A program made the translations under genes and the position numbers. A DNA stretch of 18,347 bases, from assembly GCA_036160575.1 (NCBI GenBank), contig JAYYDT010000040.1:1-18347 (forward strand), read 5' to 3'. Under the pieces are notes generated by a model that had not been told where the DNA came from, ran no database searches, and worked only from the letters and a program-made list of their open reading frames with translations. This stretch comes from TMED26 sp002694075 (GTDB lineage: Bacteria; Pseudomonadota; Alphaproteobacteria; Thalassobaculales; Thalassobaculaceae). Positions 7,510 to 14,535 of this stretch are shown piece after piece; within the stretch, counting starts at the first letter, position 1, and the number at the start of each line of letters is the position of its first letter.

Positions 7510-7869
7510 TCACTCCTCGAGCAAAATTCGGTCGATCTCGTCTTCATTGGGCGCGCTATAGGCGGACGCGCGTTTCTGGGCGCTGACCATCGCCGCCGTC
7601 ATGGCCTCTGTTGAAATAAGATTCTCAATGGTGGTGTCCTGGAAAGCGCCGGTCGCGAAACCGATCATGGTGTAGGCCGTCACATCGTCGTAATGGCCCT
7701 CGCAAATCATCACCGTCTCGCGTCGATCCGGGGAGTAAAACATATCCCTCAAAGATAGTTTGTTCGCCGCCATCAATTTCTCGACCGGACCTCGGCGGTC
7801 GGCGGGGTTGGCCAAAACCCCTTTAAACGCCTCAGGTCCCCACTTCGCCCGCAACATGTAAACGCCCAT
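7510..7869 (-). CDS. GYD-like barrel protein with DEIDR C-terminal tail (copy 1)
   Basis: This 119-aa protein probably folds as a ferredoxin-like dimeric alpha/beta barrel of the GYD type. Family-like features are P-A-D-R-R in the first helix, M-F-Y-S-P, and the strand V-M-I-C-E-G-H-Y-D-D in place of G-x-Y-D. G-A-F-Q-D-T-T-I-E-N and an E-A-M helix follow. After a 12-residue Ala/Ser linker it ends A-P-N-E-D-E-I-D-R-I-L-L-E-E. The start at 7869 was chosen because of the run GGAGGGAGGTGGA directly before ATG. The longer reading frame from 7926 adds an unconvincing leader. Closest relative in the window is the copy at 15891-16244 (shared D-R-R and D-M-F). Function is unknown; GYD proteins have no established activity. 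Confidence 0.82.
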   Translation of the reverse strand: MGVYMLRAKWGPEAFKGVLANPADRRGPVEKLMAANKLSLRDMFYSPDRRETVMICEGHYDDVTAYTMIGFATGAFQDTTIENLISTEAMTAAMVSAQKRASAYSAPNEDEIDRILLEE

Positions 7870-7929
7870 TCCACCTCCCTCCTTCCGCGCGTGCGCCCCC
7901 GTTCCCGCAGACACCGGCGGGGCCAACGG

Positions 7930-8295
7930 TCATTCATCCAACAACATGCGGTCGATTTCGTCTCGGTCCGGCGGGACAAACCCGGCGGCGAAATGTTGCG
8001 CCCGATCGTGAGCGGCGATGAGCGCCTCGGACGGTTCCAAAACTTCCGCCGTTATGCGTGTGTAAGAGCCCGTTTGGTACATTAATCGCTGCAAAACGAT
8101 CACATCGTCGGCCGAGCCTTTTAAAATCCACACCGTCTCGCCGGTCGATACGGATTGGCACAGATCGATAAATTCATACCCCATTCCCTCACAGGTGCTC
8201 CGAACCAGTTCGATCCGCCCCTTGAGAAAATCCACGGAAGCCGAATTCCGCCTCACAGCCTCGGTAAAATCCATCCGAACCAAAATATATGCCAT
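7930..8295 (-). CDS. GYD-like barrel protein with DEIDR C-terminal tail (copy 2)
   Basis: This 121-aa protein, predicted cytoplasmic, has an alternating strand/helix pattern like the other copies: M-A-Y-I-L-V-R-M-D-F at the start, then S-T-G-E-T-V-W-I-L-K-G, D-D-V near the middle and T-G-S-Y-T-R-I-T-A-E-V-L. It ends V-P-P-D-R-D-E-I-D-R-M-L-L-D-E. The start at 8295 follows GAGGGAGGCGGAG. It is most similar to the copy at 13086-13451 (same length, same G-T-G-E or S-T-G-E strand). It lies 26 nt after the SDR gene and 60 nt before copy 1, so all three are probably one transcript. I assign the GYD fold by pattern only. No catalytic residues are evident. Confidence 0.8.
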   Translation of the reverse strand: MAYILVRMDFTEAVRRNSASVDFLKGRIELVRSTCEGMGYEFIDLCQSVSTGETVWILKGSADDVIVLQRLMYQTGSYTRITAEVLEPSEALIAAHDRAQHFAAGFVPPDRDEIDRMLLDE

Positions 8296-8321
8296 CTCCG
8301 CCTCCCTCGGCGCCACGCCGG

Positions 8322-9071
8322 TCAGTGAAAAACAATGCCCCCATCGATAACAAGAACCTGACCGGTGACACTTTCCGCCCGGCAAAATGTCAGCGCCTGT
8401 TCGGCGACATCCTGCAAATCCGTGTGACGATTGAGTTTCGCGCGCTGGCGTCCCGCCTCGACCGCGTCGCCGGAGAGGCGGTTAAACATCGCCGTCCCTT
8501 CCATCAGACCGGGCGCGACACTGTTGACCGTCACATCCGGCGCCATGGCCGCGGCCAAGCATCGATTGAGATGGATTAATCCCGCCTTTGCCGTCGCATG
8601 GGCGATGCTGCTGCCTTCGGCGCTCAGACCAATAAAGGCGGAGATATTCACCACCCGCCCCCTCTTGTGTTTTCGTAAATGCGGGGCGCACGCGCGAGTG
8701 ACCAGAAACGGCCCTCGCAAATTGGTGTGATGCATGCGGTCCCAGAGTTCCGGCGTCAGGGCGTCTAAATCGGCGAAGGGCACCGCCGCGTTCCATGCCG
8801 CGTTGTTCACCAAAATATCGATACCGCCCAAGCTTGAAACCACCTGGTCAACAGCTTGATCAATGGACGCGGGCGCTGTTTGGTCCATCGGCACGACACA
8901 ACAGGCGCGGCCCATGGCGGTGATTTCCCGCTTCACCGCCTCCGCCGCGTCCGCATTTTGGCCGTAGCTGATGGCGACATTGGCGCCATGGGCGGCGAGA
9001 TGGCGCGCAATGACCGACCCAAGACCACCAGAGCCGCCGGTCACAAATGCAATTTTATCGGCTATATCCAT
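8322..9071 (-). CDS. SDR-family protein lacking the catalytic Ser and Tyr
   Basis: This 249-aa short-chain dehydrogenase/reductase fold protein is FabG-like in length. The nucleotide-binding T-G-G-S-G-G-L-G (11-18) and N-N-A-A (90s) are intact, as are N117 and K162 of the catalytic tetrad. Aligned to FabG, the catalytic Ser is A145 (N-I-S-A) and the catalytic Tyr is H158 (codon CAT at 8600-8598, in H-A-T-A-K). S144 is adjacent and could partly substitute. It may therefore bind NAD(P) without normal dehydrogenase activity, or use a different mechanism. Its Shine-Dalgarno is weak. It leads the SDR/GYD2/GYD1 transcript, 154 nt after egtD. Confidence 0.88.
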   Translation of the reverse strand: MDIADKIAFVTGGSGGLGSVIARHLAAHGANVAISYGQNADAAEAVKREITAMGRACCVVPMDQTAPASIDQAVDQVVSSLGGIDILVNNAAWNAAVPFADLDALTPELWDRMHHTNLRGPFLVTRACAPHLRKHKRGRVVNISAFIGLSAEGSSIAHATAKAGLIHLNRCLAAAMAPDVTVNSVAPGLMEGTAMFNRLSGDAVEAGRQRAKLNRHTDLQDVAEQALTFCRAESVTGQVLVIDGGIVFH

Positions 9072-9225
9072 GCTGCGCTTGGTCTGAAATGGTGCCAGGT
9101 CGGCGTTTAAAATATGGTTGAAAGGTCACCACAACCGGCCAGCACGCGCAACGGGAAAACCCGCCAGCCAGGGGGATTGGCGATGAAGAGCGGCCGGTTG
9201 GGGGCGCTTCGGGTTCGATGAGCGC

Positions 9226-10191
9226 TCACCCCGCCGACACCCTTAGGACATGCACGCTAAATAAATTCTCCGCATCCGTGAGGGACGCGACCGGGACGAA
9301 CCCACCTTCCCTGGCCATATCCTGGAACCCGCCTATCGTGTATTTGTGAGAATTCTCGGTATGAATGGTTTCGCCGGAAGCGAAGTCGAAAGGCCGCCCG
9401 GACACCCGCACCGTTTGCGCTTTAAGACTTTGCAAATGCATCTCGATACGCGCCTCGTCTTCATTGAAAAACGCCAGGTGTTTGAATTGGTCGAGCCTGA
9501 AGTTACCGTCCAGTTCATTATTGATCCGCGTTAGCAGATTGAGGTTAAAGGCCGCCGTCACCCCCTCATCATCATCATACGCGGCGATCAGGCGTCCACG
9601 ATCTTTTTGCAAATCGGCGCCGACGACCAAATGACCGCCCTCGCCCAAGGTGAACGCGGCGTCGCGTAAAAAGGCGCGGGCGCCGGCCGGGCTAAGATTG
9701 CCAATGGTCGAGCCCGGGAAAAATCCAATCCGTGGCGTGTCATCCAGGATGTTCCCAAGATCGATGGGCTGGGTGAAATCGGCGCAAATCGCCGTTACTT
9801 CCAAATTGGGATGGGCGATGGCGTAAGCTTCGGCGCAATCGCGAAGATAATCCCGCGAGATATCAATCGGCACATAACCGCGCATATTGTCGAGCGCGGC
9901 CGATAGCAGATCGATTTTTCTGGTACTGCCACTGCCAAATTCGATCACCGTGGCGTCGGCCGGCAGCATTGAACGCAGGGTATCGGCCTGGTCGACGAGA
10001 ATGCCGCATTCGGTGCGGGTCAAGTAATAAGCCGCCAGGTCGCCAATACGTTCGAAGAGGCGCGAGCCCTCGGCATCGTAAAAGAATTTGGCGGACGAGG
10101 TTTTGCGCGGCGCCGATAAGCCCGCCAATATCTCCGCCCTAAAATCGGCGACCGGCGGTTTTAGGTCGATAAAGCTTGCGCACACGGCCAT
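9226..10191 (-). CDS. egtD: L-histidine N-alpha-methyltransferase, ergothioneine synthesis
   Basis: This 321-aa SAM-dependent enzyme trimethylates histidine to hercynine, the first step of ergothioneine synthesis. The SAM loop V-I-E-F-G-S-G-S is present, as are the family motifs K-F-F-Y-D-x-x-G-S-x-L-F near the N-terminus and F-F-P-G-S-T-I-G-N-L. The carboxy part (F-A-S-G-E-T-I-H-T-E-N-S-H-K-Y) matches the histidine-pocket region. The start at 10191 was chosen because its ATG shares one base with the egtB stop (TGATG), giving a normal family length. A longer reading frame back to 10524 only overlaps egtB. It is the second gene of the egtBD operon. Confidence 0.95.
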   Translation of the reverse strand: MAVCASFIDLKPPVADFRAEILAGLSAPRKTSSAKFFYDAEGSRLFERIGDLAAYYLTRTECGILVDQADTLRSMLPADATVIEFGSGSTRKIDLLSAALDNMRGYVPIDISRDYLRDCAEAYAIAHPNLEVTAICADFTQPIDLGNILDDTPRIGFFPGSTIGNLSPAGARAFLRDAAFTLGEGGHLVVGADLQKDRGRLIAAYDDDEGVTAAFNLNLLTRINNELDGNFRLDQFKHLAFFNEDEARIEMHLQSLKAQTVRVSGRPFDFASGETIHTENSHKYTIGGFQDMAREGGFVPVASLTDAENLFSVHVLRVSAG

Positions 10192-11474
10192 CAACCCACG
10201 TCTTTGGCCAAACGCAGCCCCGTGAAAGCCCAGCGCTGATGGGGATAGAAAAAGTTCCGATAGGTCGCGCGGAGATGTTCGTCCGGGGTGACGCAGGCAC
10301 CGCCGCGCAGGACCATCTGCCCGCTCATAAATTTGCCATTGTATTCTCCGACGACGCCGGGCGGCGGCGTGAAGCCCGGGTAGGCGACATAAGGGCTGGC
10401 GGTCCATTCCCACAAATCGCCAAACATTTGATCGTGACCGCCGGCGCCGGCGGGCAAGGGCCGCAGGTGCCCTTGTCCAAGGGTGTTGCCGGTCGGCGGT
10501 AGGTCGGTGGACGCCACTTCCCATTCCGCTTCGGTAGGCAGGCGGTGACCGGACCAGCGCGCGAAAGCGTCAGCCTCGAAAAAACTGACATGGCCGACCG
10601 GAGCCGTGGGGTTAATCGGCTGTTTGCCATGCAAGGTCATTTCACACCAGCCGTCGTGAGGATCATCAAACCAATACAGGGGCGCCCCCCACCCATCGGC
10701 ACGCACGCGCGCGATGCCGTCGGCTAACCACAGGTCATGCCGCCGATAGCCGCCATCCTCCATGAACGCCAGCCATTCGCCATTTGTCACCAAGCGGTCG
10801 GCAAGTGCGAACGGCTGTAGATAAACGCGATGGCGTGGTTGCTCGCTGTCGAAAGAGAACCCGTTGCCGTCGAACCCAATGTCATACAGGCCACCGTCAA
10901 AAAAGCGCCAGGTCGCGTCACCCGCCACCATCTCCTGGGGCATCGCCGAGGCGGCGACGTAGGTCGGACACAGTGGGTTGCGGCTAAACAGATTCAGGAT
11001 GTCCATCAACATCAACTCTTGATGCTGTTGCTCATGGTTAATGCCCAATTCGACGAGCTGCGCCACCTCCGCGTTGTCCGGAACCTCAGCCAGCAGACCG
11101 GCCATCGCCGCGTCCACATAGTCGCGGTAATCCAACACCTCGGCGACGGTTGGACGGGTGATCAAACCACGCTCGGGACGCGCGTGGCGGTCGCCGGCGC
11201 CCTCGTAATAGGAATTGAACAAAAAGGCGTAATCCGCATCGAAGCACCGATAACCCGGCACGAAACGGGCCAGAACAAAGGTTTCGAAAAACCAGGTTAC
11301 GTGCGCCAAATGCCATTTTGTCGGGCTGGTATCGGGCATGGCTTGCACCACCATGTCCTCCACCGCGAGGGGCGCCGCGATGGCGCGACTAACGGCGCGA
11401 GTGGCGGCATAGCGCGTTTCATATGTCGCGTCGGCAAGGGATGGGCCAGCGGCCAATATCACATGATCGGGCAT
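10191..11474 (-). CDS. egtB: EgtB-type iron-dependent sulfoxide synthase, ergothioneine synthesis
   Basis: This 427-aa protein has an N-terminal DinB-like domain (about 20-170) and a C-terminal formylglycine-generating-enzyme-like domain (about 200-427). Family iron ligands are visible in W-H-L-A-H (H55/H58) and H-E-Q-Q-H (H147 and H151). The FGE part shows R-L-P-T-E-A-E-W-E (311-319), W-E-W-T-A-S-P-Y, and R-W-A-F-T-G-L-R at the end. EgtB joins hercynine to a sulfur donor using oxygen. No egtA, egtC or egtE is in the window, so the lyase must be elsewhere, and whether the donor is gamma-glutamylcysteine or cysteine is open. An AT-rich dyad lies just upstream. Confidence 0.95.
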   Translation of the reverse strand: MPDHVILAAGPSLADATYETRYAATRAVSRAIAAPLAVEDMVVQAMPDTSPTKWHLAHVTWFFETFVLARFVPGYRCFDADYAFLFNSYYEGAGDRHARPERGLITRPTVAEVLDYRDYVDAAMAGLLAEVPDNAEVAQLVELGINHEQQHQELMLMDILNLFSRNPLCPTYVAASAMPQEMVAGDATWRFFDGGLYDIGFDGNGFSFDSEQPRHRVYLQPFALADRLVTNGEWLAFMEDGGYRRHDLWLADGIARVRADGWGAPLYWFDDPHDGWCEMTLHGKQPINPTAPVGHVSFFEADAFARWSGHRLPTEAEWEVASTDLPPTGNTLGQGHLRPLPAGAGGHDQMFGDLWEWTASPYVAYPGFTPPPGVVGEYNGKFMSGQMVLRGGACVTPDEHLRATYRNFFYPHQRWAFTGLRLAKDVG

Positions 11475-11499
11475 CGCCGTACCCCGCAGGAGAGCTTTC

Positions 11500-11540
11500 G
11501 GAATTTCATAATCCTAATATACTAGGACGATCGAAATTCC
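11500..11540 (-). promoter_or_regulatory. AT-rich nested dyad upstream of egtB (candidate operator/promoter)
   Basis: Outer arms GGAATTTC (11500-11507) and GAAATTCC (11533-11540) and inner arms TCCTA (11512-11516) and TAGGA (11523-11527) share nearly the same centre. It lies 26 bp before the egtB start in GC-rich surroundings. On the minus strand the centre contains TATATT, a plausible -10. No good -35 at 16-18 nt is seen, which would fit an activated or repressed promoter. Confidence 0.5.
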
Positions 11541-11609
11541 TGAGCAATCGCGCAGTTTCAGGCGGCGAACTTATTTCGTTGAAAACGGCCCAAGGGTTGC
11601 CGGCGGCGG

Positions 11610-12326
11610 TCACCCAGAAAGCGATTTTTTGCGTCTTTCCCATACATCCGGCGCCGGCGTGTTTTGCGGGTCGCGGGCGCGCAGAGCGTAATACTCCATG
11701 TACGGCGCATAGGTTTGATAGACGCGGCGGAGTTCGGTGACGGCGTCATGATGGGCGTCGACCCGGAGGTCTAGGTCGCGCGCCAAATCACTTTCAGCGC
11801 CACGCACAATCAAAGCCGCCGACCGCTCAGCCAAAGGCGTGCCGTCGGCGGTGGCTTGGCCCCCCGCGTCACGGCCGGCCTCAAGCGCTTCGAGCAGACG
11901 GTCGGCCAAATCGCGTCCACCGCCTTCTTGTAAGACGCGCGCCATCGCCGTGACAACCGCGCCGCCGGACAGAACATTGCCAAACGCGGCCCAGCCGTCG
12001 CCGGTCTCATGTCCCGCCCATGACCGGCAATTCGTCCCGGTGTGAACCGCCAGCCGTCGTTGCGCGTCAAGGATCGCGACTTGGCGATAGCTGAAATTCG
12101 GGTCTTCAGCGGAGAGATGATCCATGACGCTTGCCGGTGTATTTCCTTTCGCCAACTGGTCCAGGGCGCGCGGGCCCAAGGCGGGCTCGGCATAAGCTTG
12201 CGTGGAGAGGACCGCCAGGCCTCGCGCGATAAAAGGGCATTTGCCACCGACCGCGAGCGAGTAGGTCGCGATGGCGATGCCGAAGCGGTCGGTGTCGGGA
12301 CAATGCGCTAGAACCGTAAAAGTCAT
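11610..12326 (-). CDS. DUF1028-family protein (Ntn-hydrolase-like)
   Basis: This 238-aa protein has the DUF1028 hallmarks in order: M-T-F-T-V-L-A, F-G-I-A-I-A-T, A-V-G-G near 26-29, S-T-Q-A-Y-A-E-P-A-L-G-P near 41-52, Y-R-Q-V-A-I-L-D, H-T-G-T-N-C, G-N-V-L-S-G near 117-122, and S-A-A-L-I-V. The family is predicted to have an Ntn-hydrolase-like fold, and its members are often found near RidA and amidase genes, as here. The reaction is unknown. The usual G-G-D-x-R-G stretch is altered to G-G-Q-A-T-A-D-G-T-P, so that site may differ from typical members. AAGGAAAGGGTGAG precedes the ATG. It is 225 nt from RidA and 135 nt from egtB, so it may be a single-gene unit. Confidence 0.88.
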   Translation of the reverse strand: MTFTVLAHCPDTDRFGIAIATYSLAVGGKCPFIARGLAVLSTQAYAEPALGPRALDQLAKGNTPASVMDHLSAEDPNFSYRQVAILDAQRRLAVHTGTNCRSWAGHETGDGWAAFGNVLSGGAVVTAMARVLQEGGGRDLADRLLEALEAGRDAGGQATADGTPLAERSAALIVRGAESDLARDLDLRVDAHHDAVTELRRVYQTYAPYMEYYALRARDPQNTPAPDVWERRKKSLSG

Positions 12327-12551
12327 GAATGGCTCACCCTTTCCTTAGAACGCGGGGGATTGACCGCCGCGTTGGCGCGCGGCCCCCTCGAATTCGCCAT
12401 GTTACATGCCGCCGGGAACCTGAAAAACACCTTCGAAGCGGCAACGCTTCCCCATGACTTTCGGTGGTCGGCGGTGCGTGGCCCCAGGGCTTTGGCGGCG
12501 CCGTTGCGCGCGCCTCTCACTTTATTGGGCCGACCGGAAATTGTCGGCGGG

Positions 12552-13037
12552 CTACGGGTGAAAGCGAAGTTGCGCTTCAATTTCCAAACAAAAATTCATC
12601 GGTAACGCGGCGACCCCGACCGCCGACCGGGCGTGGCGCCCAACTTCGTCACCGAAAACGTCCAAAATCACGCGGGAAAAGCCGTTCACCACCGCCGTAT
12701 GCTGGGTGAAATCGGGGGCGCAATTGACAAACCCCAGGACACTGCCCCAGCGCCGCACACGCGACAGCTCGCCAAGTTCGCGCTTGACGCTGCCGATCAT
12801 CGCGACGGCCGCCCGCCCGGCGCTGGCATGGGCATCTTCCAAAGGGACATCGGCGCCGACTTTGCCGAACGGGCCGGCCGGCGTGCCATCATCCTCGAGT
12901 GCCAAATGGCCGGAGATGAAAAGCGTGTCGTCGACCCGATTGACCATCGGGAACAGCATGTCGACGCCGGGCGGGAGGGCGAGGGGCGGCGGCAGGCGCC
13001 AACCAAGCTCGGCCAGGCGTTGTTCCGGTGTCTTCAT
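12552..13037 (-). CDS. RidA (YjgF/UK114)-family protein
   Basis: This 161-aa protein is of the RidA-like subgroup with the longer N-terminus (R-L-A-E-L-G-W-R-L-P-P). It shows F-I-S-G-H-L, the G-x-V-N-C-A-P-D-F helix, and the conserved tail R-S-A-V-G-V-A-A-L-P-M-N with a following E-I-E-A. This keeps the Arg that binds the substrate carboxylate and the glutamate used in imine hydrolysis. RidA proteins deaminate reactive enamines or imines, and other subgroups serve in catabolic pathways. The start at 13037 (M-K-T-P-E-Q) has GGAG 8 nt upstream. The frame could extend to 13076 but has no ribosome site there. It is 48 nt after the third GYD-like gene and likely in the same operon. Confidence 0.9.
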   Translation of the reverse strand: MKTPEQRLAELGWRLPPPLALPPGVDMLFPMVNRVDDTLFISGHLALEDDGTPAGPFGKVGADVPLEDAHASAGRAAVAMIGSVKRELGELSRVRRWGSVLGFVNCAPDFTQHTAVVNGFSRVILDVFGDEVGRHARSAVGVAALPMNFCLEIEAQLRFHP

Positions 13038-13085
13038 GTCAAGTTCTCCGGTTGCGCGGGCGGGCCGCCCGCTCATTGATGGGGG

Positions 13086-13451
13086 TCATTCGTCGAGCAG
13101 CATACGATCGATTTCGTCCCGGTTGGCGGGAACGTAAAGCTTCTCAAAATCGTCGGCTTTTTCGAAGATCGTTTTTAGCTCGCGCGCGGAATGTAAAATA
13201 TCCACCTCGACGGTCGAGAACGCGCCGGAACGGTGGTAAATCGTGCGCGCCAGGGCTGCGGCCTCGGCCGCGCCTTCAATCATCACAACCCCTTCGCCCG
13301 TGCCCAGGGACAAGAAAAATGAAATAAAGCGACACCCGATCGCCTCACATAATCGGCGGTTATTCTCCTCGCGTTCCAAGGCCCAATTAGCGTCCTTCAT
13401 ATTACGCATCGACTCTTCCCGGAAGCGCGCCCGGATTAGGATTGTGGCCAT
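13086..13451 (-). CDS. GYD-like barrel protein with DEIDR C-terminal tail (copy 3)
   Basis: This 121-aa protein has the same length and segment order as copy 2. It begins M-A-T-I-L-I-R-A-R-F, then a helix with E-E-N-N-R-R-L-C-E-A-I-G, the strand G-T-G-E-G-V-V-M-I-E-G, S-G-A-F-S-T-V-E-V-D-I-L, and a linker to V-P-A-N-R-D-E-I-D-R-M-L-L-D-E. The tail is almost identical to that of copy 2 while the bodies are strongly diverged. The Shine-Dalgarno GGAGGAATGAAGA before its ATG is made by the tail codons of the relic immediately upstream (13455-13499). The fold is assigned by similarity to the other copies, and its function is unknown. It sits between the amidase/hydratase genes and RidA. Confidence 0.8.
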   Translation of the reverse strand: MATILIRARFREESMRNMKDANWALEREENNRRLCEAIGCRFISFFLSLGTGEGVVMIEGAAEAAALARTIYHRSGAFSTVEVDILHSARELKTIFEKADDFEKLYVPANRDEIDRMLLDE

Positions 13452-13454
13452 TCT

Positions 13455-13595
13455 TCATTCCTCCAGCTGCAGGCGGTCGATTTGGTCTTGGTTGGGGGTG
13501 TTATGATTTTCGCCGGTTTCCCCCGCGTCACGCGGTCTTCGGTGGCGTGTGCCAGTCCCCCGGATATTCGGTCCGAAGCTCGGCGGATCGCGACC
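13455..13595 (-). pseudogene. Relic of a fifth tail-bearing gene
   Basis: The frame ending in TGA at 13457-13455 closes with T-P-N-Q-D-Q-I-D-R-L-Q-L-E-E, an evident variant of the DEIDR tail (D-E changed to D-Q, L-L to L-Q). Upstream the same frame has no start codon and poor codon use. The adjacent frame reads A-E-L-R-T-E-Y-P-G-D-W-H-T-P-P-K-T-A with normal GC-rich third positions before hitting TGA, so an indel near 13525 is likely. The 5' part seems to have been lost against the end of the hydratase gene. The lost body does not obviously look GYD-like. A sequencing or assembly error cannot be excluded. Confidence 0.55.
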
Positions 13596-13627
13596 CGATA
13601 GGTTTTTGAGAATGGTGTGGTTTAGTC

Positions 13628-14467
13628 CTAACGGTCGCTCTCCTCGCCGACCGGATAAAAACTTGGTTCGCGGCGTTCCACGAAGGCGCTGACCGCCTCG
13701 CGGTGGTCGGGGTCGGCGGCGCTGTCAACGAGGCGCGCGGCTTCATTGTCAAGCGCGGCCAAAAACGGCATGGTCAGCGCATCGTCGAGATTGTCCTTCA
13801 TCAGCTGCAGCGCCCGGGCCGGGCCGTTGGCCAGGCTTTTCGCCAAATCCCAGGCCGCCGCGCGCAGCTCATCGGCGGGCACCACCTTATTAACCAAGCC
13901 AAGGCGCGCGCACGTCTCGGCGTCGACACGGGCGGCGGTAAACATCAACTCACGCGCTTTCGCGGTCCCCACCAAACGCGTTAACAGCGCGGCAATGCCA
14001 TAATCCCCGGCAAGACCGACACGGGCGTAGCCCGTTGTCACGAATGCGTTCGCGCTGGCGATGCGCAGATCACACGCCAAGGCGATGGCCAACCCCGCGC
14101 CGGCGGCCGGGCCGGGCAACGCGGCGACGGTTGGCTTGCGCAAACCGGTCAGCGCGCCGGTCAGGGTTCGTTGACGTTCCTTTAACTGGCTTATTTTTTC
14201 GTCGCGGGTCAGGGGGCTGCCCGCCCGCCGCTGGCCCATCGCTTTCACATCGCCGCCGGCGCAAAAAGCATCGCCGGCCCCAGTGATTAAGAGGGCGCGG
14301 ACATCGGGGTCGGCCCCCCGGTCGCGAATTTGCCGGCGTAGCGCCGGGGTGATGGTGTCGCCAAGCGCGTTGCGCGCCGCCGGCCGGTTCAGCGTAATCA
14401 GCGCGACCCCATCGCGCACTTCGGCGAGCAATTGTTCCGTGCCCGTGTCGATCATCCCTGTTGGCAT
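13628..14467 (-). CDS. Enoyl-CoA hydratase/isomerase (crotonase) family protein
   Basis: This 279-aa crotonase-fold enzyme acts on a CoA thioester. The N-R-P-A-A-R-N-A-L motif, the first oxyanion-hole segment F-C-A-G-G-D, and the second P-G-P-A-A-G-A-G-L are visible. The segment A-R-V-G-L-A-G-D-Y-G keeps an acid at the position used by PaaG-type isomerases, rather than the E-x-x-x-G-x-x-P-x-G-G of classical hydratases. An isomerase role is therefore as likely as a hydratase. The C-terminus A-F-V-E-R-R-E-P-S-F is typical. The start at 14467 has TGGGGA 5 nt upstream; an ATG at 14482 is possible. It lies 68 nt after the amidase gene in the same direction. Confidence 0.88.
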   Translation of the reverse strand: MPTGMIDTGTEQLLAEVRDGVALITLNRPAARNALGDTITPALRRQIRDRGADPDVRALLITGAGDAFCAGGDVKAMGQRRAGSPLTRDEKISQLKERQRTLTGALTGLRKPTVAALPGPAAGAGLAIALACDLRIASANAFVTTGYARVGLAGDYGIAALLTRLVGTAKARELMFTAARVDAETCARLGLVNKVVPADELRAAAWDLAKSLANGPARALQLMKDNLDDALTMPFLAALDNEAARLVDSAADPDHREAVSAFVERREPSFYPVGEESDR

Positions 14468-14535
14468 GTTTTCCCCACCCATCCGTTTTGCCGATCAAAT
14501 GTCGAAAAATACCTTTGGCGTCCTCAAGCTGTTTT

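Noticed and set aside
9100..9225. Riboswitch (cobalamin or fluoride type) upstream of neighbouring genes
   Set aside because: GGCGATG and CGGGAAAACCCG strings are present but the remaining conserved core elements of these classes are missing.
10192..10524. N-terminal extension of egtD over the end of egtB
   Set aside because: The extension is unlike EgtD proteins, and the ATG at 10191 overlapping the egtB stop gives the normal length.
12327..12551. Short frames on both strands (81 and 85 codons) in the RidA-DUF1028 gap
   Set aside because: No ribosome sites or family motifs; the only structure is a GCCGCG/CGCGGC hairpin at 12366-12383 without a U-tract.
13455..14467. Crotonase gene fused by frameshift to the tail at 13455
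   Set aside because: The crotonase already ends with a normal C-terminus near 13640 and the region between has its own coding-like fragment in another frame, so a separate relic gene is more likely.
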